This document shows, one piece after another, positions 41,393-52,839 of a stretch of 64,000 bases of DNA. Made by a program: the position numbers and the translations under genes. The notes below the pieces were generated by a model. It saw only the letters and a program-made list of their open reading frames with translations, was not told the DNA's origin and ran no database searches. Source of the DNA: Ostrinia nubilalis (taxonomy: Eukaryota > Arthropoda > Insecta > Lepidoptera > Crambidae); the NCBI RefSeq assembly GCF_963855985.1, contig NC_087096.1:2108001-2172000 (forward strand). Direction: 5' to 3'. Each line of letters opens with the position of its first letter. Within the stretch, counting starts at the first letter, position 1.

Positions 41393-43084
41393 CAGGGTGT
41401 TTGGCGCATCGTGTGCCAAAATGATTTGGCGGATAGAATGGGTCATTTCCTATATTTTCAGCCCCCATAACACGTTCCATGCCGGGCGGCTACTTTTATA
41501 TTATTTTTTTTAGTAATTTCACCAAAATACCCAAATCGCATCATTTAATTTCGATTTAAAAAAAAACTACTAGGCGCAGCCCTAAAGTAAATATTTTGTT
41601 TTGACGTGCATTAATGTAGGGTTGCATCAAATCTAAATTTACTGGAAAATATCATCTACTTTTTTTTAAATTCAGCTTTGAAGTTTTCCGAAAAGTTAAA
41701 AATGGACTGAACATTTAAGTTTACATAGGTATAATTTTTTTTTTAAAAGAGATAGCGATCTTCGGATTTTATCAAAACTTCTCTAGTCTATCCTCATTCA
41801 AACGGTATACTAATCTTGTTTAAATAATAACAACAACTTCACAAATTCCTTAAATTAGTGCATTGACTCTACTCGGACTGATTTGCGAAATTTGTGTTTA
41901 TAGCCCCTTTTTGTGTGAATAGCACGTTGAACACCTAACAGGTAAAAATTATTTATCTCATGCAATGTAAAAACCTTTTCCCAATCGTTTTTCAATGTGG
42001 ATTTCTTGAAATTAAAGACGAAATTAATTATTTTGATCGTTTATTAATTATCACAAATTTTGTTCAAAATGGCCTCGACAACGTATACACTCACGACATC
42101 TTCTTCTAATTTCGACTGTTGTTGTATGCAGCCACATTTCTCTTTTTATTACTACAAAGGCGTTTTCTACTCGTGGATTGGAAGACATGGCCCTATACAG
42201 TGGCCTGCACGTTCCCCAGACCTAACTCCGTTCGATTTTTACGTCTGGGGACCAGCTAAAGAACTGGTGTACGTAACGCATTCAAACAATAGAAAAACTA
42301 CAACGAATAGAAAACGCCTTTGTAGTAGTAAAAAGAGAAATGTGGCTGCATACGACAACAGTCGAAATTAGAAGATGTCTTGAGTATATACGTTGCCGAG
42401 GCGGACATTTTGAACAAAATTTGTAATAATTAATAAACGATCAAAATAATTAATTTCGTCTTTAATTTCAAGAAATCCACATTGAAAAACGATTGGGAAA
42501 AGGTTTTTACATTGCATAAGATAAATAATTTTTACCTGTTAGGTGTTCAACGTGCTATTCACACAAAAAGGGGCTATAAACACAAATTTCGCAAATCAGT
42601 CCGAGTAGAGTCAATGCACTAATTTAAGGAATTTGTGAAGTTGTTGTTATTATTTAAACAAGATTAGTATATCGTTTGAATGAGGATAGACTAGAGAAGT
42701 TTTGATAAAATCCGAAGATCCCTATCTCTTTTAAAAAAAAATTTATACCTATATAAACTTAAATGTTCAGTCCATTTTTAACTTTTCGGAAAACTCCAAA
42801 GCTGAATTAAAAAAAAAGTAGATGATATTTGCCAGTAAATTTAGATTTGATGCAACCCTACATTAATGCACGTCAAAACAAAATATTTACTTTAGAGCTG
42901 CGCCTAGTAGTTTTTTTTTTAATCTAAATTAAATGATGCGATTTGGGTATTTTGGTGAAATTACTAAAAACATTAATTTAAAAGTAGCCGCCTGGCATGG
43001 AACGTGTTATGGGGGCTGAAAATATAGGAAATGACCCATTCTATCCGCCAAATCATTTTGGCACACGATGCGCCAAACACCCTG
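41393..43084 (+). mobile_element. 1,692-bp TA-flanked foldback transposon with ~780-bp inverted arms
   Basis: Left arm 41393-42173 (starts cagggtgtttggcgcatcgt) and right arm 42303-43084 (ends acgatgcgccaaacaccctg) are reverse complements over their whole length with scattered mismatches; TA flanks both sides. The arms include the start of a coding-like stretch and everything outward of it. The 129-bp loop encodes a transposase scrap. The cagggtg ends and TA target fit the Tc1/mariner superfamily; such long inverted arms are far beyond a typical terminal inverted repeat. Confidence 0.9.
42174..42302 (+). pseudogene. Transposase fragment in the loop of the foldback element
   Basis: Reads WIGRHGPIQWPARSPDLTPF then DFYVWGPAKELVYVTHSNN. 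The (WP.RSPDLTP.D…WG) block matches the region around the last catalytic acidic residue of IS630/Tc1/mariner-like transposases in insects. Nothing else of the enzyme remains, so the element cannot move itself. Confidence 0.65.
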
Positions 43085-43198
43085 TATTTTTATGGATTAT
43101 AATAATAATTTTGCGAAAGCATCAAACCCACTGCATCCGCGTACAAGCGTTTTCGAATGCTCAGTCGCGCGCTGCGCGGGCGCACCGTCCGGCCGCTA

Positions 43199-43236
43199 TC
43201 AGTCAGTTCTGTAGGTCACTCCCGCACGCGCGGACG
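43199..43236 (+). promoter_or_regulatory. Candidate core promoter: initiator plus DPE
   Basis: TCAGTT at 43203-43208 is a perfect arthropod initiator (TCAKTY) with A+1 at 43205. GGACG at 43232-43236 fits the DPE consensus RGWYV exactly at +28 to +32. The surroundings (43140-43260) are the most CpG-rich stretch of this half of the window. A second TCAGTC overlaps at 43199-43204. No TATA box upstream. Confidence 0.5.
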
Positions 43237-43390
43237 CGTCCCGGGAACCCGCGAACACTTCGTATACATCGACGACATTTTGTTTTTTCCGTGATTTTTT
43301 TGCAAAAACAATCGAGTGTCGATTACGAAGTGAAAAGCAGTGATTAAGTGCAGTGCTCGTGATTTGTTATTTACGTTGACAGTGCGTGAG
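43205..43390 (+). other. Candidate untranslated first exon of a downstream gene
   Basis: From the predicted +1 to the donor gtgag|gtaaat at 43390/43391 there is no ATG in 186 bases, as expected for 5' UTR. The sequence changes from CpG-rich to A-rich (gcaaaaacaatcgagtgt…gaagtgaaaagcagtgatta), typical of insect 5' UTRs. No coding exon is recognisable to position 64000, so the first intron would exceed 20 kb; gene identity unknown. Confidence 0.4.
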
Positions 43391-45190
43391 GTAAATATTG
43401 GAAATTGGTGTTTTAATTGTCTGGGAAGGCAGGACTTTCGGCAGAGTTGGTAACGTAACGTGAAATTCTTGGATTTCTCATTTTGTAAAGCAATTTTCTA
43501 TTTTCGTTCATATATTTTCATAATATGGTTTCCACAATTTTCTTCTTTATGTTTTCAATATTATTATCAGGAAGTTTCAGGCCTTAAGGCGGCAATCGTC
43601 TTGTGAAAAGCATTAATTTAATTACAGCTAAGTTCTTATACATGTTCGTACATTTTGAAAAAAAAAAACCTGTACTGATTCAGTTATGAAAATAAGTATT
43701 TGAAATCAAATATTTATATTTTTGACGTGGCTGAGTGCGAATTTTTAGCAATCAATATAACATTTCTAATTGTTATTGTGTGGTATCATCTGCAATATTA
43801 AAGAAAGCATCGTAAAAAACATATTGAATTTATTACTTTTTATTGCGTTACGAGTTTTTATAACTTGAATTGATAAAATTATTTCGATACGACGCATTAT
43901 TTTTGTGTTATTACGAGCACATAGATTCCAATCACTTTTGTGGGGTAGGTCAACAATTTATCAATATAGGCTGTTGATCGGAATCAGATATTGATTTATG
44001 GACACAATATGTCTTATCAAGCGATATTATCGGGCGATGACATGCATTGATATTGATAATGGTGATTAGGAATTTCTAATTAGGTATCAATCTATAAATC
44101 ATTTATTGTGCTTTACTTAGTTACATTATAGTGATTAATAAGATCAAAATAAGTACTTTTATCGTACTTTTACTTTTTGGCCCCAGTTACTGGAAGAAAA
44201 ACTATTTAAAAATAAACCAACCTAAAAGTGGGCCAAGTCACTGGAAGACACTTTTGAAGATGATACATTGCATCAAAACAAAACATTATTTTGGTTTTAA
44301 GTCAAAAGCGCATTGCTTACTTAAAAGGTATTGCTCAATTTCAAATGAACCCTGTGTCTGTAGAAACTCAAGAAACGGTTCAAGACGGCAACATTTTTAA
44401 AATCTTAAGTGGTTTTCGGTGCTCGTACAAAATACACTTTAATAATATCAGTTACTTAATTACTTAACTTATTCTTTACTACCACTTTGTGGTATCTTTC
44501 ATTTAACTGATAAAGTAATCGAAATTCAAGTGTCAGTTAATTGAATCCATACTGTATCTGCCCCACTTAATTTGAATATTTCGATAATTATAACTGTTTT
44601 TTCTTTTCGGGAATATTAATTTTGATATGTATATCACCGTTAAGTCATAAAAGTTATTTTATTGGATAACAATTAGTTAAGAGAGCGTTTACTATAACTG
44701 CTCGTTTTTGAATACCGCTAATGATTAAGCTATGACCCGAATATTTGCTATATTTCCATTTATAGGTCATTTTATTATGAATGTCAATGCTATAAGATAA
44801 TATTCATAATATGCAGATAGATCGGTATCTATTGAAGCACTACTGCAGTATTGGCACACTTACCACCGCCTGTGGCTTTGAATGGCTATTTTAGTGGTAA
44901 ACTTCCCATAGATAATCTGTAATTATGGTAATCAAAAGACGTTAATCATAATATGGGGACGCGATTATCTGTGGGAAAAATGATATTATAAATAGGTCAT
45001 GATACGTACTACGTCCGGTTGGATCAATTAGCGTATACGAAGCTCAGAACTCTTGGTAGAATTTCAATATTAAATCAATACAGGACAGAATCTATGATTG
45101 GGCTTGAATCGAATTTTGAGAATAATTGTTTTGTAATACGGAATGTTTCACAAAAAAAGTTTCAAGTTTGTGGGTTATACTTACAAACAC
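43391..45190. other. AT-rich stretch after the candidate first exon
   Basis: No supported coding region, repeat or RNA gene. If the first-exon call is right this is intron. Confidence 0.4.
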
Positions 45191-45330
45191 CCGTATTCAC
45201 AAACATTACTATGAGGTCTTACAGTGCGCGTGGACGCACAGGGTGACACACGAACCAAACACAGAGCTCTATTCAACGCTGTGCGTTCGATTTGCTGCTT
45301 CACTTAAGCAAGCGTCATTTGTGAATACGG
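45191..45330 (+). mobile_element. MITE family A, cleanest copy (140 bp)
   Basis: ccgtattcacaaacattact…gcgtggacgcacagggtgac, cagagctctattcaacgctg…cgtcatttgtgaatacgg. Shortest uninterrupted member; useful as the family reference. Confidence 0.8.
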
Positions 45331-45881
45331 ATGATAATGTCAACTTATAACGACATTCGAGAAACATTCTTATAACGACGCACGCATTTTACAGAGTTTT
45401 TTCTGTAGTAGTAATGTTATGGCTTTATGGTCATGATGACGGATGACGTGATGATGATAATAATGATGATGAACAGTTGTCATCTGGCTTAGACACAAGA
45501 CTATTAATTAGTCATAGTCACAAATTATCAGAACATAATCAAAAATTAAGCAAAGTTACAACATCTTTTGGTCGATGTTTTTCCTACAAAGCCATCTCTA
45601 ATCTATCGATAGACATACTATAATGGCTAACCTCACTAAAACCAAACTACGCCGTAACTACCAGTGGTCTAGTTCAAAACATAATCTGCATAAATCACGG
45701 CCAGCAGACATCTTTACCGGCGAATTTGAATTTCAAATCGCAGTTCGATTCCCGGCTGTTGACTTTTCGACAGCTGACCTGCGCTGGACTAGTCTGGAAT
45801 TCTGGATCTAGCCTGAATTAGTTGCTAGATTCTATTCAGGGGTGAAGAGGTGGAAACTTAGGCATAGAAAGGGTTTATTAT

Positions 45882-46056
45882 CGGCCGTTTGGTGTAGTGG
45901 TTCTAAAACGACTACTATGCTGAGAGGTCCCGGGTTCGATTCCCGGCCGGGCAGAAGTTGAAATGATGAATTTTAATTTCTGTGACGGGTCTGGGTGTTA
46001 CTATGTACCTATAATATGTATGTATTTAAAAAAGTATATATGTAGTATATCCGTTA
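45882..46056 (+). mobile_element. tRNA-derived SINE, family 1 (plus strand)
   Basis: cggccgtttggtgtagtggt (A box), gggttcgattcccggccggg (B box), then gaattttaatttctgtgacg and gggtctggg. Truncated in the body after gtatatccgtt. Confidence 0.8.
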
Positions 46057-46676
46057 AGCTAGCACCTAAAACTCAAGCATATTAATTGCTTACTTTCGGG
46101 CTAGATAGCGTTGTATCAAAAAAACAAAAAAAATGTAGGAAAGAATCGACTGCCACAAATTTACTTGATCCACCCCTCTTCTGATTTCTGTAGTAACAAA
46201 ATATTGTATCCAATGATCAAAAAATGTCAGACGTTTTGGCGAATTGGCGAATCATCCTCATCCTTCGAATACGCACTAAAAATAAATGTAGGTACGAGTA
46301 ATTACCTATCATGCCTATTACGCATATTTTTGTGAAGTAAGTAAATAAAGTACATTCAATTTGTAATGATACTAATTTATTTCAATTCACTGGTCATCAC
46401 TGACGCGAATTCTCCTGCAAACCTTGATCATGCTCGGCTAACCATAAACCATAGTTTCAGCACAAAAACTGATTGAAAGCATACGGTTGATTAGATTCGT
46501 AATAAATACCACTATAAAATACATTCCGTCTTGTGTTGATCGGGGTTTAGAAACCGAGTTTGATAGATATCTATTGTTATTGAAGTTGTTGTATTAATTT
46601 TATTTTAATTCATCCATAATCATTTTTTTATGTGTTGCTAGTAAGCACAGTGCATAGAGATATAGAGAGATGCCAA

Positions 46677-46712
46677 CTAATGCGCTGAGTTCGAAACTCA
46701 GTGTCGCATTAG
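46677..46712. repeat. Perfect-stem hairpin inside a larger inverted pair
   Basis: ctaatgcg…cgcattag outside ctgagtt…aactcag, with loops of only a few bases. Outer ttatgtgttg (46629) and cacacataa (46734) are also inverted, suggesting a small foldback element of about 105 bp. Confidence 0.5.
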
Positions 46713-46927
46713 AAATTCACACACATAAAGAAATCAAAATAATATGTGTTCATTATCCACTGCGGTATCAGTACTTAACGTTCGAATAATCTTTAGTACT
46801 ACGCAAGCAATGTAAGCTGTTTACATTATGACGTCGCTGCTGTCACTGTCATATTGCCATCTGTAGTAATACATACTGAAGTTTAGCAGCCACACCATAA
46901 CTATCTAGCTGATGGCCATCTCAAAGG

Positions 46928-47117
46928 TGACTGACTGACTGACTGACAATATATTGATCTATCAACGCACAGCCCAAACCACTGGACGGATCGCGCTGAA
47001 ATTTGGCATACAGGTAGACGTTATGACGTAGGCATTCGCTAAGAAAGGATTTTACGAAAGTCCACCCCTAAGGGGGTAAAACGGGATCCACGCGTACGAA
47101 GTCGCGGGCGGCCGCTA
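46928..47117 (+). mobile_element. Helitron-like element, family 2 (plus strand)
   Basis: Ends gtcgcgggcggccgCTAG followed by T, with the hairpin gcgggcggccgc immediately before the end. Body holds gactgactgactgactgac, cggatcgcgctgaaatttgg and aaagtccacccctaaggggg. Start uncertain by about 20 bases. Confidence 0.65.
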
Positions 47118-47132
47118 GTAAAGGCATAAAAG

Positions 47133-47285
47133 TTCTCGAGTGACGACCACGGGCCGGAAAACGTAGTGGCTAGGCCTACCACCTAGACCAACGATCTGGT
47201 GAAGGTCACGGAAAGTACCTAGATGCAGGCTACGCAGGACTGGTCGTTGAGGAAATCCTTGGGAGGCTTTTGTCCAGCTGTGGGC
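47133..47285 (+). mobile_element. Decayed reverse-transcriptase terminus
   Basis: gaccacgggccggaaaacgt…ctacc…gaccaacgatctggtgaagg…gatgcaggctacgcaggact…gggaggcttttgtccagctg matches, with stops, the (RPRTGKR…RWTDDL.KV…WMQA.QDR…LGEAF) end of the ORF at 17434. A SINE follows directly. Confidence 0.6.
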
Positions 47286-47289
47286 GTCA

Positions 47290-47607
47290 TTTTTTTTTAT
47301 CCACAACGAGGAAGCTCTTGGCCTGTATCTCACCTGATGGTAAGTGATGATCAGGCCGAAGGTGGAATCGAGCTTCACTCGGAATCCTCTCGAGGAACTG
47401 GCTATCTTACCTCCTAACTGCCGGTACACAACAATGCTATTAACATTGTTGTTATGGCGACAGACTTAGGTAAGATGGTGGTAGCTAGCCAGGCGGACTT
47501 CGAACAAGCCCTACCACCAACCAAAAAAAAATGCCTCCACTGGGAATCGAACCCGGGACCTCTGCGTCTGAAGCAGGTGGTCTTACCACTAGACCACAGA
47601 GGCGGTT
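47290..47607 (-). mobile_element. tRNA-derived SINE, family 2
   Basis: Near-identical to 20790-21118. The minus-strand head at 47533-47603 (71 bases) has pairing acceptor-like ends (gcctctg / tggaggc), A box tggtctagtggt and B box gggttcgattcc. A tRNA-finder may report it as a tRNA; the attached SINE body argues for a retroposon. Confidence 0.85.
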
Positions 47608-47745
47608 ATTCTGAAAAAATGAACCTTGCTTAACTATCAATCTATCACTCTGACCACCTCTAACTGTACCCATGATCATCTTGGTAATTTAGTCGCCACA
47701 GCAGGAGAACTACCCTCTATAATTTTCCAGAGGCATATACATGAC

Positions 47746-49504
47746 ATAATCACGTTAAGCACTTTTTAAAGAACCTTTAAACTAATCCAATTTCCTTCTT
47801 GAAACTTTCTGGGCTATAATTTAATTATAAATAATACAAGAGAGAGTCTTGAGTCTATGTTTAAATACCGCAATGAAAGTAACATTAAAGTTTACTGCGT
47901 GGTTATAACAAACTGTCGAATGGTTATCTATGTCCTTTACTACTAATTACATCCTGGAGTGTTTTACGTCCATATTCTTTTTGTTTTCTCTCAGAAATTG
48001 GTAAACTGCCTTTGGAATAATAGTCCTAATTGACTAATTAGCAATATCGACAACGTTCATTAATAGTTATCAATTATTAAAAGGTAAAAGTAAGTTAAGA
48101 TCTCTATATCTTATTTTATCTATAGATGTTCAGTAGTTTTCTATGACTAATTTAGTAAAAAATATGTTATCTAAAGTAAAAATAGATTAACTGAAGTAAG
48201 ATCTCAGAAATCGCATGATAAAATAATTAAATACATACTTTCAATAACAAATAATTATTCATATTTTTTTTTCTAACAATAATGCCACTAGGTACTCCTC
48301 CATGCTTTACGCCAAATCCATGCGTTTCATCATTTTAAAAAAGAAGTATGTTGAAGAATTAAATAAAATTAAAGGTTACATAATTAGTTTCGGTGAAATA
48401 ATTAAATGAGTGACTATTGAATGCATAATATTAATTTAAAATGTTATCTAAACTCAACTAAAATTACCATCATTATCAAACATTGTCTCATAGTGCGTTC
48501 TTGACATAATTAACTGGTACGATCATTTTGACCCTCAAGTAATCTTTAAAAAAATAAATTAACAAAATTAGAATTACCTATTACTTACTTTAAGAATAAA
48601 AATATTATTCGTTCCTAGTGAGTGACTTCCGTATTTTGTAAAAATAAACGGGAATTTATGTGTCAATGTATTCAGGAAATAAAAAAAAAATATAACAATA
48701 ATCCCATGTTCAATATGACATTTGCAAAAGATATGACATCTCCATGCACCGAAAGTGTATCCTCGACATTTAAAAGTTAGAATTTGACATTTGTGTAGTC
48801 ACAAGCGCACGCGCATTCAATACAAAATGGAGGTCAACAGTTAAAGTTCGTGATTGAAAATCTTTAAATTGGAACCCAATAAACACGACAGGTTTTATTA
48901 AAAACAAGTCGCTGTGATGAATCGAAGTGATGTATCATTTGATAGATATGTGATGGATCATTTAATAACAATTTTGTTCGATAAAATCAGCACATCTGAC
49001 TATTCATTTTTATCTACAGGCATTGGTATTTTTGCAGATTTTAAATCAATAACGTGTGAAATCTAAATTCAAGACCTATCTTGCTTAGTTTCTTAATCGC
49101 TTTTTCGTGTTTACAAACCAAAATGAATTTCATAAATAAACATGGCAGCCTCACGTTCTGTTCACTATTTGGCTCAGAATTCATATCGAATTCTGAAATC
49201 ATAACGGCACTTCTTTAGTGATCATTTTTACTTTTCTATTAGTATTAATTGTTTCGATTATTTCTCAATTTTCGAAATACTTTCCTGTGCGTTACGCTTC
49301 CTCGAGGAGACAGTGAGTGATGAAGCTCGCGCTTGAGTGGCTCTGCGCCCGCGCCTTCCGTACGCTTTGACAGTTTATGAGCGTGGTCCAAGCATAGGCG
49401 GCAGCGGATTTCGATTCGATAGCGGATACTTGTACAATAAAAAAATCGTATGGTGATATTATTTGGGGAAGCATGCAGGCCTAGGATGCCAAACCCGTTC
49501 CAGT
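47746..49504. other. AT-rich stretch without recognisable genes
   Basis: Mostly AT-rich. 49290-49440 is a CpG-richer block (gaagctcgcgcttgagtggc…ctgcgcccgcgccttccgta) of unknown nature; no supported exon in either strand. Confidence 0.45.
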
Positions 49505-49722
49505 AAATAAATAAATAAACATCCTAGGACATTTTGCACTGCTCTTCTAGTCCCAAACTAAGCAAAGCTTGTACTATGGGTACTAGACAACGGATATAAA
49601 CATACTTAGATACTTTTTTTTTTGTTAATACATACTTATTATATTTACATAGAGTGCGGGAATCGAACCTGCTACCTCCGGAATAGTATTCCGTTTCGAA
49701 CCACTACACCAAACGACCGACT
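49505..49722 (-). mobile_element. tRNA-derived SINE, family 1 (degenerate head)
   Basis: (AAAT)n tail at 49505, body gcaaagcttgtactatgggt shared with 7453-7720, and head ggtcgtttggtgtagtggtt with a B box damaged to aggttcgattcccgc. 49757-49865 is a separate eroded antisense reverse-transcriptase end. Confidence 0.75.
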
Positions 49723-50185
49723 TCCAGTGTAGAGAGTGTAAGCCAAATCTTTCTTTCATCGTCATCATTTCAACCACAAGACTCACAGCAGCTGAGCATA
49801 TGCTTCTCCCTAATGATTTCCAAATTGGCAAGTTGGTAGCGTCCTGAAACCTTTATAAAGTCATCTGCATGCACATTATAGGCGGACATCTTACGCCACG
49901 CTTGCCATAGCTTCCTAAATCTCTTCTTTTGATTCTGATAAAATTAAGAGCAGATTGTAGTACCGCAGTAGAGAGTAAATGAACGTTCTTGGATCTATTA
50001 TGGATTATGGCTTAAAACTTGAGCCTTTTCCGCTGTAGTTCGTGTTCTATCCCGCATCTAACGTTAGAAAGTCAATACATATTCACCATAATCGATTCGC
50101 AACGTATCCGCAGTAAATAATAACAGTTAAAAGCGTTACCGAGCTGCGCTTGTTAAGATATTAGCGATGCAGTGTGACCTAATTC

Positions 50186-50525
50186 TTACTAAGAATGTTG
50201 GATTTTGTAAAGTAACTGTGCGTGATGTTTAAGAGTCCCCGCAGACTGCAGATTTTTTGTGGTAAACGAACAAAAGTCGCTGACATAACCCGACGGATTA
50301 GCAAGCTGAAGTGGCAATGGGCAGGGCACATAGTACGCAGAACTGACAGCCGATGGGGCAGCAAGGTTCTGTAGTGCAGGCCGGAGCGTGTGACGTCCAC
50401 CCACAAGATGGCCGACGACATCATAAAGGTAGCAGGAAGTCGCTGGACGCAGGCCGCTCAACCGCTCAACATGGAAATCGTTGCGGGAGGCGTATGTTCA
50501 GCAGTGGACGTCTTATGGCTGTATA
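50186..50525 (+). pseudogene. Reverse-transcriptase C-terminal fragment, broken
   Basis: Reads ADITRRISKLKWQWAGHIVR then RTDSRWGSKVL-stop, later KVAGSRWTQAAQP and a shifted [16 protein letters not shown] end. This is a longer sample of the element family at 17434-17624, with an in-frame stop and frameshifts. (W.GHI.RR.D.RW) is a typical insect non-LTR RT tail. Confidence 0.7.
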
Positions 50526-50832
50526 GTTTTTATTTACCACGAAATTTTTGCGTAAACTGTTACGCTTGATGTACCTACTGTCGAATGTACAATACCTACT
50601 TAGTAATAGTGAGCTACTTGCGACGAAAAACAGTACAAGGAACATAGGAAGTAGGGCATTGTGTTCACAAATCTGTGAGTGAAATGAAGGAGGAAACCGC
50701 ACTTCATTAGATAAGCGAATCATTGTGATTACCTTCCGGCTGATCACCCTACAATAAACATGATTGTGATTTATTTCACAAACGTTTAGATAATTGGTAC
50801 CTCAGATTAATGTATATGCTAAGTTTGAAGCC

Positions 50833-51256
50833 ACGATAGCCGAACGGTGAAATCTGACCAACTCGTGATCCAAGGAACGCTGGTTCGAATCGCGCAGCCG
50901 CTCGTGGTGAGCTCTCTTGTGACACAAGCATATTTAGCTCAGTACGAGGGGCTAACGGGACTATTAGTAAATTACTAAAAAAGTTAAAAGTCTAGGCGAC
51001 GCGCTCAACGGTGTCGGTTTCTGACTGGTTGACTTGAGATCCGAGAAACACTGGTTCGAACCCCGCTGCGTGATGAGAGACGCCTGAGTACTACTGTGGT
51101 GAGCCCACACACACCAGATCGTCCGCGACTCTCACCAGATCTTCGGTCTATCTACTCGCACCACAGAGGGTGGACTACTGTGGTGAACCCACAAACTCCA
51201 GATTATCCGCGAGCTCTACCAGATCGTCGGTCCACTTGTCCGCACCAAGGCTAATA
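50833..51256 (+). mobile_element. tRNA-derived SINE family 3 and adjoining duplicated block
   Basis: gatagccgaacggtgaaatc and ggttcgaatcgcgcagccgc form A/B-box-like elements, followed by tacgaggggctaacgggac. A second tRNA-like B box (actggttcgaaccccgc) is at about 51050. Then two direct repeats of about 77 bp (ctactgtggtgagcccacac at 51094; ctactgtggtgaacccacaa at 51175), each with ccgcga…accagatc.tcggtc. Confidence 0.55.
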
Positions 51257-51718
51257 AATGTTTACGTGGCTAGCACTCTAAACTTAGTATGGTCATAGTT
51301 ACCTGTATTCGTGTTGTAATTGTGAACAATAGGTTGACAATTGTAAACTGATCTTACCTAATCGGAAGTTGTAAAATAACTTGCCAATTTCCCACACAAA
51401 AAACCTAACGATTGTCTTCGATGGATAGCTTGCTATTTGCCAACAATGTCGGTTCTTTACTTTGTCTTTTGATTGGTAGACGACAGCACATTAAACGAAA
51501 TAACAAAGCACCTAATGCACTTATAATTTGTACGATTTTTGTAATAAAATAATCCTAAATTCAATATCATTAACACATTTTATTTGCCACAGTGTTGACC
51601 TTGATGTATAGAGTTAATACTATGCTAACTAATTTTATTTTAATCCTGCAACGTGGAGCTACCTACTTGTAAAGACTACAATATCATACGAAAATCAAGC
51701 TTTCAAGAGGAGAGCGTA

Positions 51719-51851
51719 TCTTCACCTTAAAGGCCGGCAACGCACCTGTAACGCCCCTGGGTCTGCGGGTGTCTATGGGCGACGGTAATCAATTACCATC
51801 AGGTGATCCGTCTGCTCGTTTGCCTCCTGTCACATAATAAAAAAAAAATAC
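51719..51851 (+). mobile_element. Poly(A)-tailed retroelement 3' end, family G
   Basis: Second copy of 21936-22059; tcttcaccttaaaggccggc through ctgctcgtttgcctcctgtc and an A-rich tail. Confidence 0.7.
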
Positions 51852-52800
51852 AAAGTGCATAAAAATAACATAAAAAGATAAACATTACATTGACAATATC
51901 GTAAAATATAGGTAGGTTTTCGACATAAAAGCGGGGTTTGAACTTCGTTGCTAAAGTTTTAACCAATCTGTGCCTTACACAGCTAATTACAATATACCTA
52001 CTCTAAGTACAGCTTTCGTATCTAAGCCTGCACTTAGAGATAAGTGCTAAAGTATAGCTCAGAATGCAGGGCAGGTCACGGAATGCGGAGATAGCCGTGG
52101 CTGCGACTAAACGCATTGTGCGCGACAAATTAGAGGACGCAATGCACTATGACCTATATGATGACAGTAATACAAATGTAAAACCATATACCTACATTAA
52201 TCTAAATTGTATAGTGGTATTATCGTGTATAAATGCCTAAGTATGAAGACTAAGATTCAGGTCATTGAAAGATACGAGGAGCATACCAGCCATAAAATGA
52301 TGATTTTTTATTCTTTTTAGAAAACTGTATTATTAATTTGTAAATAAAAAAGTCCCGTTGTAGTTAGTGCTAAATAGGTATTCTTGTGTTACGAGTGGTT
52401 TTAAAATCTAGCGGAGGCGAAGTTCGAACCCGCGCGTTTTTTCGGATCTTGATTCGTTCATTACAATAACTATAGCCTTGAGGTGTTGTCGCTTCAAAAA
52501 AATTAACTTGTACCTACTTGAATTTTCAGCGTTCATTTAGAATATGAGCCATGATATTTTGAACTCATTTCTTTTTTGGATTAAAGTGATACTGTCCATT
52601 TTGTTACGTAACAAAAACCGGTTTCTCCAAACAAATGCTAATCTTCCACAATCGAGTCCCACCACGTTTCCATTCCCACATGTGGCCAGTGAATTCATAC
52701 AAAGACACAATTAATCTCGAAAACAACTCAATGAAGAATGTTCACTAATTTTGTTTTTTAGCTTTCTGTATTCTCTGTTAAAAATAAAAAATACACGTGA
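51852..52800. other. AT-rich sequence without recognised features
   Basis: No gene, hairpin or known repeat that I can support. Confidence 0.4.
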
Positions 52801-52839
52801 AAGAATTATTTCGATACGTCAATTAGTTTCCAAGATATT

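Noticed and set aside
41111..41470. 119-codon ORF
   Set aside because: Runs through a dispersed (ATC)-headed repeat and into the left arm of the foldback element.
45623..45811. 62-codon ORF beginning MANLTKTKLRRNYQW
   Set aside because: Short, no domain or signal peptide, no splice signals flanking it; close to a SINE. Not enough to call a gene.
45882..45954. tRNA gene
   Set aside because: tRNA-like only in the A and B boxes; attached to the family 1 SINE body found at two other sites.
47533..47603. tRNA gene on the minus strand
   Set aside because: A/B boxes and acceptor pairing are present, but the predicted anticodon arm would give CAG without a Leu-type long variable arm, and the same head plus body recurs at 20790-21118. 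It is a SINE head.
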